Positions 26,286-37,517 of a stretch of DNA of 64,000 nt are shown piece after piece; the first letter of the stretch is position 1, and every line of letters starts with the position of its first letter. The translations under genes and the position numbers were made by a program. Source of the stretch: Pelistega sp. GTDB taxonomy: Bacteria > Pseudomonadota > Gammaproteobacteria > Burkholderiales > Burkholderiaceae_B. The notes beneath the pieces were generated by a model. That model was not told the origin of the DNA, made no database searches, and saw only the letters and a list, made by a program, of their open reading frames with translations. The stretch covers positions 102,088-166,087 of the forward strand of contig JAUNUI010000004.1 of NCBI GenBank assembly GCA_030538255.1, given 5' to 3'.

Positions 26286-27632
26286 ATGAAATACTCTTTA
26301 TCAACAATTAGTCTCGCTGTTCTGTTCTCCTTTTCTGCTAATGCATTTGCCGCCAAAGAATTACCTGCTCGTTTAGCGGGTCATGTTATTCTTCCTGGTG
26401 ATACTAAAGTAGAAGCCCCATCTGATGCCCCGAATGATTTAAAAGTTAACGGTAAATTCCACGAAGCCAAGCGTACTGATAAGCTGGGTGCTATTGAGGG
26501 TAAATCTAATGGCCGTCCAACAGGGATTAACTTCCCATTTGAAGGTCAACCAGTGCAAGGTCACTCAGGTATCGTGAATATGCAAGATGGTACCTTCTGG
26601 ATCTTGACTGATAACGGCTTAGGTAATAAGTTGAACTCAAGCGATAGTGCACTTTTCTTCCGTCACTATAAAATTGACTTTGATAAAGACCAATGGGAAG
26701 CGTTAGAAACTGTTTTCCTTAAAGATCCAAACAAAGTGATTCCATTCCGTATCACACACGAGGATACGAAGGAGCGTTATTTAACAGGTAGCGACTTTGA
26801 CCCAGAAAGCATCCAAGTTATTGGCGATAACTTCTGGATCGGGGAAGAATTTGGACCTTATTTATTAAAACTCGACCGCCAAGGTAATGTACAGGCGGTC
26901 TTTGATACGCTGCTTGATGGCAAAGTTATTAGCTCTCCAGATCGTCCTGGCATGATTTTACCTGGCGCACCTGATGGTAAACTCCCTGCTTTCCAAGCCA
27001 AGCGCTCTAAGGGTTTTGAAGGTATGGCCGCTTCTCCTGATGGTAGCAAGCTCTATCCCTTACTTGAAGGTGCACTATGGGATGCGGATAAGGCTCAGTA
27101 TGAACAGCATGACGGTAAGTCAGCACTACGTATTTTTGAGTTTGATGTAAAGGCCGAAAAATACACCGGTAAGACTTGGTTATACCCAATGGAAGATGCC
27201 AAGCACTCAATTGGTGACTTCAATATGATTGACGACACCTATGGCCTTATTATTGAGCGTGATGACACGGAAGGTACGCAAGATAAAGCCTGTAAAGATG
27301 GTCAAGATAAGACGCAATGCTTTGATCAGCCAGCTAATTTCAAACGTGTCTATAAAATCAAATTAGACCCTAGCAAAGAAGCAGCAGAGAAAATTGCCTA
27401 TATTGATCTGATGAGCATTCAAGATCCAAATAAGAAAGCGAAGCGTGATTTAGTCGATGGTAAATTTGTCTTCCCATTCTTTACAATTGAGAACGTGGAC
27501 TTTGTTGGTGATGACTTCATTATTGTGGGTAACGATAATAACTACCCAAAATCATCTAGCCGCGAACCGAATAAAGCGGATGATAATGAGTTAATTTTAT
27601 TAGACGTGAAAGAGCTACGCGAAGCAAAATAA
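26286..27632 (+). CDS. Exported esterase-like protein of phytase family
   Basis: 448 residues with signal peptide MKYSLSTISLAVLFSFSANAFA. The body contains the phytase-like beta-propeller signatures HSGIVNMQDGTFWILTDNGLG, FDPESIQVIGDNFWIGEEFGPYLLKLD, KGFEGMAASPDGSKLYPLLEG and FFTIENVDFVGDDFIIVGNDNNYPKSSSR. The domain (PF13449, esterase-like activity of phytase) suggests periplasmic phosphoester hydrolysis. It sits next to the ABC operon that carries a cytoplasmic phosphoesterase-like enzyme, so both may serve organic phosphate use, but the 376-base gap with a palindrome argues for separate transcription. Confidence 0.85.
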   Translation: MKYSLSTISLAVLFSFSANAFAAKELPARLAGHVILPGDTKVEAPSDAPNDLKVNGKFHEAKRTDKLGAIEGKSNGRPTGINFPFEGQPVQGHSGIVNMQDGTFWILTDNGLGNKLNSSDSALFFRHYKIDFDKDQWEALETVFLKDPNKVIPFRITHEDTKERYLTGSDFDPESIQVIGDNFWIGEEFGPYLLKLDRQGNVQAVFDTLLDGKVISSPDRPGMILPGAPDGKLPAFQAKRSKGFEGMAASPDGSKLYPLLEGALWDADKAQYEQHDGKSALRIFEFDVKAEKYTGKTWLYPMEDAKHSIGDFNMIDDTYGLIIERDDTEGTQDKACKDGQDKTQCFDQPANFKRVYKIKLDPSKEAAEKIAYIDLMSIQDPNKKAKRDLVDGKFVFPFFTIENVDFVGDDFIIVGNDNNYPKSSSREPNKADDNELILLDVKELREAK

Positions 27633-27640
27633 TCAATCTC

Positions 27641-27754
27641 TTTAGGACTTATTGCTAAGTTGAGCCTACTTTTAGACTAGCTTACAAAACATGAGTCTTA
27701 TCGTTCTTTTAGGGCTTGTTGCTAAGTTTAATTAGCTTAGTTTACAAGCCCTAA
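27641..27754. repeat. 67-base duplication carrying a long hairpin
   Basis: TTTAGG(A/G)CTT(A/G)TTGCTAAGTT occurs at 27641 and 27708. The second copy forms a strong hairpin, TTAGGGCTTGT (27709-27719) against ACAAGCCCTAA (27744-27754), with inner CTAAG/CTTAG pairing. The first copy's hairpin has decayed. Probably the duplicated terminator of the phytase-like gene, although T-runs are weak. Confidence 0.6.
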
Positions 27755-27900
27755 GTATTGATTAACTATTTATTTAATATTGTGATTTGAGTGTGAGCAT
27801 TAACTTGGAAAACTGAGACCCAAGCAAAGCCCAATTTATAGTGCACCATAAATTGAATTTGAAAATTAAATTATGCTCCATAATGCTGCAGTAGCATAGC

Positions 27901-27925
27901 TTTACGCACTTTTTTAGTGCGTAAA
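27901..27925. promoter_or_regulatory. Perfect 10-bp hairpin upstream of dapC
   Basis: TTTACGCACT-TTTTT-AGTGCGTAAA followed by AAAAA. The tail is A-rich, not T-rich, so it is not a plus-strand terminator. GCGTAAA recurs at about 27954. It may be an operator region for the dap genes. Confidence 0.4.
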
Positions 27926-28004
27926 AAAATCATAAAAATATCGTTTTTATATTGCGTAAACCTTGGAAGTGAATGCTACAATAAATGACTAAAATTTTAT
28001 AGTT

Positions 28005-29213
28005 ATGGCCATAATGAATCCACGACTGCAGTCACTTAATCCCTATCCTTTCGAGAAATTACGCCTACTTTTGGCTGATTCACAAGCTCAGACTTCTTCA
28101 CTCAGCCCCATTAATTTATCGATTGGGGAGCCTAAGCACACTACCCCAGAACTGATAAAGCAAGCGATTATTAGGCACTTAGATGGCTTGGCAACATATC
28201 CTGCCACCAAGGGTGATCTTGCCTTGCGAGACACGATTAGTCAGTGGCTAAGCCGGCGCTATCAAATTACGGCACCAAATCCTGAGACTCAAGTACTGCC
28301 ATGTCTCGGCTCACGTGAAGCGCTATTTGCTTTTGCCCAAGTCGTTTTGGATGGTGCTCAAGATAGCATCGTAGTCTGCCCTAATCCTTTTTATCAGATT
28401 TATGAAGGTGCTGCTTTCTTAGCGGGTGCAAGACCCTACTTCGTGAATGCACTAGCCGAGCGTAATTTTTCCCCTGATTGGCAAAGTGTGCCTGAGTCTG
28501 TTTGGCAGAAGACCCAATTACTGTATATATGTTCGCCTGGAAATCCAGCGGGTAATGTGACGCCACTGGAAGAGTGGCAGTATTTATTCGAGTTAAGTGA
28601 ACGCTATGACTTTATTATCGCTTCCGACGAGTGCTATTCAGAAATTTATTTTGATGCACCTCCTATTGGAATCCTACAGGCAGCACAACTAAGTGGCCGT
28701 CAAGATTACCGCAATATGGTCTGCTTCTCTAGCCTATCTAAGCGATCGAATGTGCCTGGCATGCGTTCAGGCTTTGTCGCCGGCGATGCGAACATTTTAG
28801 CGAAATTCCTCCAATATAGAACTTATCATGGCAGCGCCTTAAGTCCGGTGTACAGTGCTGCGAGCATTGCAGCATGGAATGATGAGACGCACGTTGAAGA
28901 TAATCGACACCAATACCGGGCAAAGTTTGCCGCCGTACAGCCGATCCTATCGGAAGTATTGGATGTCAAGATGCCTGATGCCTCGTTCTATTTATGGGCG
29001 GGCACACCAGTCGCTGACGACGATTTTGTTAAAGCACTTTACCAAGAGATGAATGTCACGCTTGTGCCAGGCAGTTATTTAGCCCGAGCGGGTTCAGCTA
29101 ATGGCGTCAACCCAGGTTTACAACGCACCCGCATTGCGCTTGTGGCGCCCATTGAGCAGTGTATTGAGGGCGCGCAGCGTATCGCTGACTTCGTTCGCAA
29201 ACACTACGTCTAA
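28005..29213 (+). CDS. dapC: N-succinyldiaminopimelate aminotransferase
   Basis: PLP enzyme making N-succinyl-L,L-diaminopimelate from the 2-oxo precursor with glutamate, in the lysine and peptidoglycan precursor pathway. 402 residues; ATG 28014 (MNPRLQSLNPYPFEKL) matches the family start and may be the true one. Visible: LSIGEPKHTTP, CSPGNPAGN, ASDECYSEIYF, and the PLP lysine in SLSKRSNVPGMRSGF. First gene of dapC-dapD-dapE-prmB, the usual betaproteobacterial order. Confidence 0.93.
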   Translation: MAIMNPRLQSLNPYPFEKLRLLLADSQAQTSSLSPINLSIGEPKHTTPELIKQAIIRHLDGLATYPATKGDLALRDTISQWLSRRYQITAPNPETQVLPCLGSREALFAFAQVVLDGAQDSIVVCPNPFYQIYEGAAFLAGARPYFVNALAERNFSPDWQSVPESVWQKTQLLYICSPGNPAGNVTPLEEWQYLFELSERYDFIIASDECYSEIYFDAPPIGILQAAQLSGRQDYRNMVCFSSLSKRSNVPGMRSGFVAGDANILAKFLQYRTYHGSALSPVYSAASIAAWNDETHVEDNRHQYRAKFAAVQPILSEVLDVKMPDASFYLWAGTPVADDDFVKALYQEMNVTLVPGSYLARAGSANGVNPGLQRTRIALVAPIEQCIEGAQRIADFVRKHYV

Positions 29214-29328
29214 TGTGACTAATTTAATGACTAAGCACTCTTCGGCCGACATGCCTTATGTCTAGAGATTGCTAAAACGCTAGGCAAGACAAAAAATTTC
29301 AACCAAACTACTCTCCTTCGAGAACACT

Positions 29329-30150
29329 ATGAGTCAAGACTTACAACACACAATTGAACAAGCATGGGAGCTGCGTGCAGATATTACACCACTCAATATT
29401 AGCAATGAAACACGCGAAGCAATTCAAGAAGTGATTCAAGGACTGGATGTTGGCCAGCTGCGCGTTGCTGAAAAAATCGATGGGCAATGGCAAGTCCACC
29501 AATGGCTGAAAAAAGCCGTACTCCTCTCATTCCGTATGCAAGACAATGATGTCGTACATAATACTCCCTTACAGTTCTACGATAAGGTGCCTTTAAAGTT
29601 TCAAGACTATACATCGCAAGACTTTGCCAACGCTGGCTTTCGTGTTGTTCCGCCTGCGGTGGCAAGACGTGGCGCTTATATTGGCCGTGATGTGGTATTG
29701 ATGCCATCCTATGTGAATATTGGTGCCTACGTCGATGAAGGCACGATGGTTGACACCTGGGCCACAGTCGGTTCATGCGCACAAATTGGTAAGCATGTCC
29801 ATCTCTCTGGTGGCGTAGGTATTGGCGGCGTCTTAGAGCCGCTTCAAGCGAATCCCACCATTATTGAAGATAATTGTTTTATTGGCGCACGCTCCGAAGT
29901 GGTTGAAGGTGTCGTTATTGAGGAAAACTCTGTCCTCGCTATGGGGGTATTTATTTCACAAAGTACGAAAATCTTTAATCGTGAAACTGGCGAAATTACC
30001 TATGGCTGCGTTCCCTCGGGCTCAGTCGTTGTGCCGGGTTCCTTACCCAGTGCAGATGGTTCACACAGCTTGGCTTGTGCAGTCATTGTTAAGCGGGTTG
30101 ATGCGAAAACACGTGCCAAAACGAGTATTAATGACTTATTACGCGCTTAA
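29329..30150 (+). CDS. dapD: Tetrahydrodipicolinate N-succinyltransferase
   Basis: Transfers succinyl from succinyl-CoA to tetrahydrodipicolinate, committing flux to the succinylase branch of diaminopimelate synthesis. 273 residues, usual length. It has the family N-terminus ([12 protein letters not shown]) and a left-handed hexapeptide-repeat helix ([40 protein letters not shown]). It follows dapC by 115 bases and precedes dapE by 18. Confidence 0.97.
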   Translation: MSQDLQHTIEQAWELRADITPLNISNETREAIQEVIQGLDVGQLRVAEKIDGQWQVHQWLKKAVLLSFRMQDNDVVHNTPLQFYDKVPLKFQDYTSQDFANAGFRVVPPAVARRGAYIGRDVVLMPSYVNIGAYVDEGTMVDTWATVGSCAQIGKHVHLSGGVGIGGVLEPLQANPTIIEDNCFIGARSEVVEGVVIEENSVLAMGVFISQSTKIFNRETGEITYGCVPSGSVVVPGSLPSADGSHSLACAVIVKRVDAKTRAKTSINDLLRA

Positions 30151-31305
<1,155 letters not shown>

Positions 31306-31352
31306 AACAAACCCACTACGGTAATTCAAACCAAGGGGTTTAAGGAATTATT

Positions 31353-32252
31353 ATGTCAAAGTCTTTTTATGAGTTCAAAACGGTTCGTGATATGGTTCGC
31401 TACGGGGTATCACAATTTAACCAAGCCAATCTGTATTTTGGCCATGGCTCAGACAATGCGTGGGACGAAGCGGTCTATCTTGTTTTATTCGCCCTTAACC
31501 TCCCGCTCGATAATTTGGAGCCATTCCTTGATGCGCGCCTATTGGAAAGCGAGAAGAAACGCTGTTTAGATTTGATCGAAACCCGTGTCAAAAAGCGTAC
31601 ACCTCTGGCTTACTTAACAGGCGAGTCATGGTTGCAAGGCTATCGTTTTATTTGCGATAAGCGTGTTATTGTGCCTCGCTCCCCTATTTCTGAACTCTTG
31701 GTACAACAATTAAGTCCATGGCTTGAAGATCCTGAAGAGGATCTCGATATTTTAGACATGTGTACGGGTTCAGGTAATTTAGCGATTATTGCCGCCTTGA
31801 ATTTCCCCTTCTCGCAAGTTGATGCAGTTGATCTTTCAGACTACGCCATTCGTTTGGCGCAACGTAATGTGGAAATGTATCAATTACAATCGCGCGTGAA
31901 CATTATCCAAAGTGATTTATTCACTGATCTACCCCTGAAAAAGTACGACTTTATTATTGCTAATCCTCCTTACGTGAATAGCACCTCAATGAAAAACCTG
32001 CCGAGCGAGTATCAACGTGAGCCAGTTATGGCCTTGGAAGGTGGCGAGGATGGTATGGATTTTGTACGTAAGATCCTGCACAAATCAGCGGACTATCTTA
32101 AAGATAATGGGTTTATCTTATTAGAAATTGGTAATGAATATGAGAATTTCTTAACGGCGTTCCCATCTATTAGCCCTACATTTTTGGAAACTGAAACCAC
32201 CCAGGAATGCATTGTACTTTTAAGCCGTGATGACCTATTGATGTTAGATTAA
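31353..32252 (+). CDS. prmB: Ribosomal protein uL3 glutamine methyltransferase
   Basis: SAM-dependent methyltransferase that methylates a glutamine side chain of ribosomal protein uL3. 299 residues: N-terminal helical domain, PRSPISELL, SAM loop DMCTGSGNLA (135-144) and catalytic NPPY (204-207). The N-terminus and PRSPISEL fit PrmB rather than the release-factor enzyme PrmC. It lies 47 bases after dapE and is likely in the same operon. Confidence 0.92.
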   Translation: MSKSFYEFKTVRDMVRYGVSQFNQANLYFGHGSDNAWDEAVYLVLFALNLPLDNLEPFLDARLLESEKKRCLDLIETRVKKRTPLAYLTGESWLQGYRFICDKRVIVPRSPISELLVQQLSPWLEDPEEDLDILDMCTGSGNLAIIAALNFPFSQVDAVDLSDYAIRLAQRNVEMYQLQSRVNIIQSDLFTDLPLKKYDFIIANPPYVNSTSMKNLPSEYQREPVMALEGGEDGMDFVRKILHKSADYLKDNGFILLEIGNEYENFLTAFPSISPTFLETETTQECIVLLSRDDLLMLD

Positions 32253-32270
32253 GCTAAATTTATTTAACTA

Positions 32271-32395
32271 TTCTCTATTATTGAGGATAAAAAATGGCCA
32301 TGAAGGATGGTGCTTTAGATACTCGCTATACCCTAATTCTCTATTGTTGAGAATGAAAAATGGCAATGAGGTATTTTGTTTTTATATAAAAACAA
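32271..32395. repeat. 66-base imperfect duplication and a 20-base palindrome
   Basis: TTCTCTATT(A/G)TTGAG(G/A)AT(A/G)AAAAATGGC occurs at 32271 and 32337. The second copy is followed by a perfect 20-base palindrome centred on TATATA at 32376-32395, which lies upstream of the BamE-like gene and could be its operator or a stem. Confidence 0.6.
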
Positions 32396-32478
32396 TCACC
32401 CTTTTAAATCGTAAGTTATTAATTTATAATGAATCAAAGCTTTGCTAATTATCACCTTCGTTTTACTAACCGCAACAG

Positions 32479-32892
32479 ATGAAGAATACTATGAAGAATC
32501 TCAATAAATCCATTAAGTTAGCGGCCCTCTGCGTAAGCGCAGCTGTGCTAAGTGCTTGTGTCTCAACTCCAGTCACCTCAGATACGCAGTTGACTTGGCC
32601 CGATACCAGTAAATATGCCAATAATTTAAATGAAGGCTCTTTCCCTAACTTGGATAGCCTAGCCATAGTAAAACTAGGCATGACTAAAGATCAAATCCGT
32701 CACTTAATTGGTGTGCCACATACCAATGAGTTATATGCAGCACGTGAATGGACCTATGTCTTTCATTTCCACACAGCGAATCAGCCAAGCACTTGTTTTT
32801 ATAAGGTCACGTTTGATAATGCCCCTCTCGTATCTGGATTATACTGGCACCCTGTTAGCCCAGAGAATGTTTCTTGCCCTCCGGCCAAGTAG
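32479..32892 (+). CDS. BamE/SmpA-like outer-membrane lipoprotein
   Basis: 137 residues; the lipoprotein signal ends AAVLSAC (Cys27). The mature part has the BamE fold signature: VKLGMTKDQIRHLIGVPHTNE, then REWTYVFHF and a cysteine-containing TCFYKVTFD strand. BamE-type domains bind outer-membrane proteins; related betaproteobacterial lipoproteins often carry an OmpA domain after it, which is missing here. True BamE of the Bam complex is usually encoded near fur, so this is more likely a paralogue. An alternative ATG at 32491 is possible. A terminator follows. Confidence 0.8.
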   Translation: MKNTMKNLNKSIKLAALCVSAAVLSACVSTPVTSDTQLTWPDTSKYANNLNEGSFPNLDSLAIVKLGMTKDQIRHLIGVPHTNELYAAREWTYVFHFHTANQPSTCFYKVTFDNAPLVSGLYWHPVSPENVSCPPAK

Positions 32893-32931
32893 TTCTTATA
32901 AGCCGATACATATCGCATAATGCTATAATTT

Positions 32932-32960
32932 AAAGCCTTCTCAACAGGAAGGCTTTATTT
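32932..32960 (+). terminator. Terminator of the BamE-like gene
   Basis: AAAGCCTTC (32932-32940), a 7-base loop and GAAGGCTTT (32948-32956), then ATTTATT. It is 40 bases past the stop. Confidence 0.85.
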
Positions 32961-33144
32961 ATTGCTCAGCCTTATTCGCTAAGCCTTAATTGTGCAAACT
33001 TAAGCGTTCTATTTTGTTTGTTTGATAGTGGCTAACGATGAATTTCTTAGCTATGCTTAACGCTCAAGTGATTGCTTAGGCTTATGAATGCCTAGATACC
33101 TAAGTTCAACTATTTAATTTTTTTGTCTAATAAGCGGTATACCC

Positions 33145-35064
33145 ATGATTCGAGCCTCAGGCCTTAACTTAAGACGCGGCACTAAAACTCTTTTAAATAA
33201 TTGTGATTTTGTCATTCACCCCGGTGAACGCGTCGGTATTGTCGGTCAAAATGGCGCAGGGAAGTCCTCTTTGTTCGCTCTCTTACTTGGCGACTTGGAC
33301 CAAGATGCAGGTGAGTTAGATATTCCAGACGTCTGGCAAGTGGCAAGTGTGAGACAAGAAACCTTAGTCGGACAACAATCCGCACGCGATTTTGTGATTG
33401 ATGGGGACTCAACGCTACGCCAATTGCAGGCTCAACGCCAGGCTGTCGATGAAACGGATGGACAAGCTATTGCTGAACTTGAACATGCCTTAACCGAAGC
33501 GGGTGTCTGGACAGCAAGCTCTCGAGCGGAACAATTACTTGCCGGCCTTGGTTTTACACCTGAGCAATGGAATCAAGCCATTAGTAGTTTTTCTGGTGGT
33601 TGGCAGATGCGTCTCGCCCTAGCTCGAGCCTTAATGAAACCTTCAGATTTGTTACTGCTTGATGAACCCACTAACCACTTAGATTTAGATGCAATGCTTT
33701 GGCTTGAAAAATGGTTAAATGCCTATCCTGGTACAGTGGTGCTGATTTCGCACGATACCGAGTTCTTAGAAGCCGTCGCACGCACAATCTTAAACTTTGA
33801 GAGTCAACAATTAATCCGCTACAAAGGCGGTTATGAGAGTTTCTTAAATCAGAAGGCCGAGCGAATCAGACAGCAACAAATTAGCATCGATCGCCAAGCT
33901 AGAGAAACTCAACGCCTACAAGGCTTTATCGATCGATTTAAAGCCAAAGCAACTAAGGCTAAACAAGCTCAGAGTCGCGTTAAAGCCTTAGCGCGTATGC
34001 AAACGCTAGCACCCATACAAGCTGAATCAAGTATTAGTATTCGTATTCCTGACCCAGTGCATATGCCAGACCCCTTGATTGTGATGGACAATTTAAGTGT
34101 CGGCTACGTGGCGAATGGTAAACAGACACCCATCGTCACGAACATTAATCTTATCTTACGTGGCGGTGCTCGTATCGGTGTTCTCGGCGTTAATGGCGCA
34201 GGTAAATCGACACTGATTAAAACCATTGCCGGCGAACTTGAGGCCCTAAGTGGTCAATTTAATCCATCTAAAGGACTGGCTATTGGCTACTTTGCACAGC
34301 AGCAGCTCGATATGCTTGACCTACAAGCGACCCCCCTACTTCATCTACAACGCATTGCTGGACCTGCTGTGCGTGAGCAAGAACTACGTAATTACCTTGG
34401 TTCTTTTGGCTTTAGCGGCGACACCGTGAACTCGCCCGTGGCGCCTTTTTCAGGAGGGGAAAAAGCTCGCCTCGCCCTCTCATTAATTGTATGGCAAAAA
34501 CCAAATCTCTTACTACTTGACGAACCGAGTAACCACTTAGACGTACAAACTCGAGAAGCGCTCGCTACAGCCTTAGCCGAATTTGATGGTAGCGTATTGA
34601 TGGTTTCACATGATCGCCACCTTCTACGCACCACTGTGGATGATTTTTGGATTGTCGCGGATGGTAAAGTCATCGAATTTGATGGCGATCTGGAAGATTA
34701 CCAAGTTTGGCTAGGTGAGCGTCAACAGACAATACGGCGTCAGGAACAAGATGATAACCCAAGCAGCTCCCCAAGTACCGATCGCAAAGAACAAAAGCGT
34801 CTTGAAGCACAGGAAAGGCAAAGACTATCTACCTTGCGTAAGCCACTAGAAAAAGAACTCGCTAAAATCGAAAAGCTGATGGCACAGCAATCTTTACGTA
34901 TCGAGCAAATTGATGCACTCATTGCTGACGAAAGTTTTTATAGTGATGAACGACGCGAAGAGCGCGTTAAAACCTTAGCTGAGCATGGTGAGTTAAGCGC
35001 CAAACAAGCCAAGCTCGAAGAGCAATGGTTAGAACTCTCTAGCGAAATTGAAGACTTGAGTTAG
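33145..35064 (+). CDS. yheS: ABC-F ATPase, YheS-like
   Basis: Cytoplasmic twin-ATPase protein of the ABC-F family, which act on ribosomes. 639 residues, as E. coli YheS. First ATPase domain: Walker A GQNGAGKSS (34-42), FSGGWQMRLALA, LLLLDEPTNHLDLDA. Linker RFKAKATKAKQAQSRVKAL. Second domain: GVNGAGKST, FSGGEKARLAL and LLLLDEPSNHLDVQT. The C-terminal 110 residues are a charged coiled coil. No membrane segments, so not a transporter. It converges with trpF with only 11 bases between stops and stands alone. Confidence 0.92.
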   Translation: MIRASGLNLRRGTKTLLNNCDFVIHPGERVGIVGQNGAGKSSLFALLLGDLDQDAGELDIPDVWQVASVRQETLVGQQSARDFVIDGDSTLRQLQAQRQAVDETDGQAIAELEHALTEAGVWTASSRAEQLLAGLGFTPEQWNQAISSFSGGWQMRLALARALMKPSDLLLLDEPTNHLDLDAMLWLEKWLNAYPGTVVLISHDTEFLEAVARTILNFESQQLIRYKGGYESFLNQKAERIRQQQISIDRQARETQRLQGFIDRFKAKATKAKQAQSRVKALARMQTLAPIQAESSISIRIPDPVHMPDPLIVMDNLSVGYVANGKQTPIVTNINLILRGGARIGVLGVNGAGKSTLIKTIAGELEALSGQFNPSKGLAIGYFAQQQLDMLDLQATPLLHLQRIAGPAVREQELRNYLGSFGFSGDTVNSPVAPFSGGEKARLALSLIVWQKPNLLLLDEPSNHLDVQTREALATALAEFDGSVLMVSHDRHLLRTTVDDFWIVADGKVIEFDGDLEDYQVWLGERQQTIRRQEQDDNPSSSPSTDRKEQKRLEAQERQRLSTLRKPLEKELAKIEKLMAQQSLRIEQIDALIADESFYSDERREERVKTLAEHGELSAKQAKLEEQWLELSSEIEDLS

Positions 35065-35075
35065 TTTAATTAAGA

Positions 35076-35705
35076 TTAACGCAGAGCTTGCATAAATTGT
35101 TGCATTAATTCGGCAGATTTCACACCAGGCTCTGACTCAATACCACTGCTTAAATCAACGGCATAATATTGACCACTTAATGCCGCAATATTAAGGGCAT
35201 TAATGCCACCTGCGATGATAACTTTCTCAGGCGATATCGCTTGTTTAACCGTATATAGCAAACTTAAATCAAAGCGCACACCAGCACCACCGAAACCTGT
35301 ACTATACGCATCAAAAAGAAAGGCTTGGGCGTGGGGAAACTGTGCAACATAATCGGCAATTTCCTGTTCAGTCTCTAATTCTGGTGCCCCCACTCTTACA
35401 GCACGCCAATAGGGATAGTTAAACTGTTCACAAAACTCAGGGCTTTCATCACCGTGGAATTGAATTGCATGTGGTTTTAAATCTTTGATAATGGCCTGTA
35501 CTTCAGCGACCGTGGGATTCACCACTAAAGCGATGATATCAATTAAGGCGGGGACATGGCTACGTAACTGACAAGCTTGCTGTAGGCTTAAAGCGCGCTT
35601 ACTTTTTGGGTACAGCACAAAGCCTAGGGCATCCACACCAACTTGTACGGCTGAATGAATATCTTCAACTCGGGTTAAACCACAAAACTTGACACGTGTA
35701 CGCAT
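35076..35705 (-). CDS. trpF: Phosphoribosylanthranilate isomerase
   Basis: Converts N-(5-phosphoribosyl)anthranilate to the carboxyphenylamino-deoxyribulose phosphate in tryptophan synthesis. 209 residues of TIM-barrel type, starting MRTRVKFCGLTRVEDI (catalytic Cys in VKFCG); the second acid-base residue is the Asp of LFDAYSTGFGG, and the phosphate loop is VIIAGGINALN. trpB and trpA, which normally follow trpF in betaproteobacteria, are absent: the next gene converges. A terminator upstream shows that it has its own promoter. Confidence 0.96.
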   Translation of the reverse strand: MRTRVKFCGLTRVEDIHSAVQVGVDALGFVLYPKSKRALSLQQACQLRSHVPALIDIIALVVNPTVAEVQAIIKDLKPHAIQFHGDESPEFCEQFNYPYWRAVRVGAPELETEQEIADYVAQFPHAQAFLFDAYSTGFGGAGVRFDLSLLYTVKQAISPEKVIIAGGINALNIAALSGQYYAVDLSSGIESEPGVKSAELMQQFMQALR

Positions 35706-35733
35706 TATTATCCTTTCGACTTTTTTAATATTT

Positions 35734-35776
35734 GTAGCAAAAATAATGGGCCCCTACTTCTATGGGACCCATTATT
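35734..35776 (-). terminator. Terminator of the DctP-DctQ-DctM operon
   Basis: On the minus strand AATAATGGG and CCCATTATT form a 9-bp stem with an inner CCC/GGG extension, followed by TTTGCTAC. It lies between dctM and trpF and separates them transcriptionally. Confidence 0.85.
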
Positions 35777-35838
35777 AAATGATGAAATAGTTTAGGTATT
35801 ACACCACAATTTCCTGATTGGTATAAAGTTTATACACT

Positions 35839-37506
35839 TTATTGGAATAAACTATTGGCATCTCCACTATCACTACCGTAAGGATCACTACCGTAAGTGC
35901 TACCTGAATCAATAATCACCGTGTTCGGATCGATGCCTGTATTGCTCGCTTTATAGTGCGTGACTAAACCTGGCCATAACAAGACAACGATTACCATCAC
36001 CAATTGAATTACGATAAAGGGTACCGAACCCCAATAAATATCGCCTGTAGAGACATGTTTAATCTTCTTGCCGGTGACTTTATCAATATAGTCTTCTTTC
36101 GGCGCAACTGAGCGCAAGAAGAATAAAGCAAAGCCAAATGGTGGATGCATAAATGATGTCTGCATATTAACCGCCAATAAGACTCCAAACCAAATCAAGT
36201 CAATACCCATCTTCTCGGCCACTGGGCCTAAGAGCGGCACAATAATGAAGGCTAACTCAAAGAAGTCTAAGAAGAAGGCCAATAAGAAAGTGGCAATACT
36301 GACGACAATCAAGAAGCCCATTTCACCACCAGGTAAAGAGGCAAATAAGCCTTCAACCCAGATCTGGCCACCAAAACCGGTGAAGGTTAAGGTGAAAATG
36401 GTTGAGCCCACAAGAATAAACAAGACAAAGCTGGTTAGTTTAGTCGTGGTATCCATGGCTTGCTTCAATAGTTTCATATCGAGACGACCACGAATTAAGG
36501 CTAGGATGGTGGCTCCCACCGCACCCATCGCACCACCTTCGGTCGGCGTCGCTACGCCAATAAAGATAGTACCAAGCACGAGGAAAATTAAGAACAATGG
36601 TGGGATCATCACAAATACTACGCGTTCTGCAATTTGTGATAATAGCTTTAAGCCTAACAGCTTATTTAATGCCGCAACCGCGAAGGCTACCGTACCCCAC
36701 AAGAGCAAACCAACCACGATTTTCTCATCAACGGGGGCATTCTCTTTGAGCAAGATGCTATCTAAGAAATAGGCCACCACTGAGGCAAATACCGTCAATA
36801 CTAATAATGAGGTTAAGCCACGTGAACCATCAGGCTCTTTATAAATACGAGCCTCTTCAGGTAATGCGGGCGCATAACTTGGTTTGATTAAAGAGGTAAT
36901 CACCACATAGATAATATACATACCCGTCAAAATCAAGCCTGGTACCATGGCACCACGATACATATCACCAATTGAACGACCTAATTGGTCAGCAAGAATA
37001 ATCAAGACTAAGGAAGGTGGAATAATTTGTGATAAAGTACCTGAAGCCGCAATTACCCCTGTTGCCAGGCGTCTGTCATAGCCATAGCGCAGCATAATAG
37101 GTAAAGAAATTAAACCCATAGAAATGACGGAAGCAGAAACCACCCCAGTTGTTGCCGCTAACATCGCACCAACAAGAATCACAGCGATCGCTAAACCACC
37201 ACGTATCGGACCAAACAATTGTCCAATTGTATCGAGTAAGTCCTCGGCCATCCCACTTCGTTCAAGGATTAAACCCATTAAGGTAAAGAATGGCACAGCT
37301 AGCAAAGAGTCATTCTGTACAATCCCGTAAACACGTTCAGGTAAAGCTTGTAAGAATTGAAAGTTAAATTCACCCATGTATATGCCGAGTAAGGCATATA
37401 AAATACCATTCGCCGCCAAAGAGAAGGCCACAGGGAAACCCAGTAGCAACAAGCAAATCAATGTGGTGAACATGATTGGCGGCATATTTGCAATAATAAA
37501 TTCCAT
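35839..37506 (-). CDS. dctM: TRAP transporter large permease (DctM)
   Basis: Twelve-helix inner-membrane subunit of a DctPQM TRAP importer driven by a sodium gradient. 555 residues, longer than the usual 425-440: there is extra length in the middle (SYAPALPEEARIYKEPDGSRGLTS and following helices) and a soluble Gly/Ser/Asp-rich tail (PNTVIIDSGSTYGSDPYGSDSGD). Core motifs GVVSASVISMGLISLPIMLRYGYD and IPPSLVLIILADQ are clear. The longer form is seen in TRAP systems annotated for mannitol/chloroaromatic compounds; ligand unknown. Confidence 0.92.
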   Translation of the reverse strand: MEFIIANMPPIMFTTLICLLLLGFPVAFSLAANGILYALLGIYMGEFNFQFLQALPERVYGIVQNDSLLAVPFFTLMGLILERSGMAEDLLDTIGQLFGPIRGGLAIAVILVGAMLAATTGVVSASVISMGLISLPIMLRYGYDRRLATGVIAASGTLSQIIPPSLVLIILADQLGRSIGDMYRGAMVPGLILTGMYIIYVVITSLIKPSYAPALPEEARIYKEPDGSRGLTSLLVLTVFASVVAYFLDSILLKENAPVDEKIVVGLLLWGTVAFAVAALNKLLGLKLLSQIAERVVFVMIPPLFLIFLVLGTIFIGVATPTEGGAMGAVGATILALIRGRLDMKLLKQAMDTTTKLTSFVLFILVGSTIFTLTFTGFGGQIWVEGLFASLPGGEMGFLIVVSIATFLLAFFLDFFELAFIIVPLLGPVAEKMGIDLIWFGVLLAVNMQTSFMHPPFGFALFFLRSVAPKEDYIDKVTGKKIKHVSTGDIYWGSVPFIVIQLVMVIVVLLWPGLVTHYKASNTGIDPNTVIIDSGSTYGSDPYGSDSGDANSLFQ

Positions 37507-37517
37507 TATTTTTCCGC

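Noticed and set aside
36245-36772. 175-codon plus-strand frame opposite dctM
   Set aside because: Lys/Pro/Thr-rich antisense product of a membrane protein gene; dctM in the other strand is clearly real.
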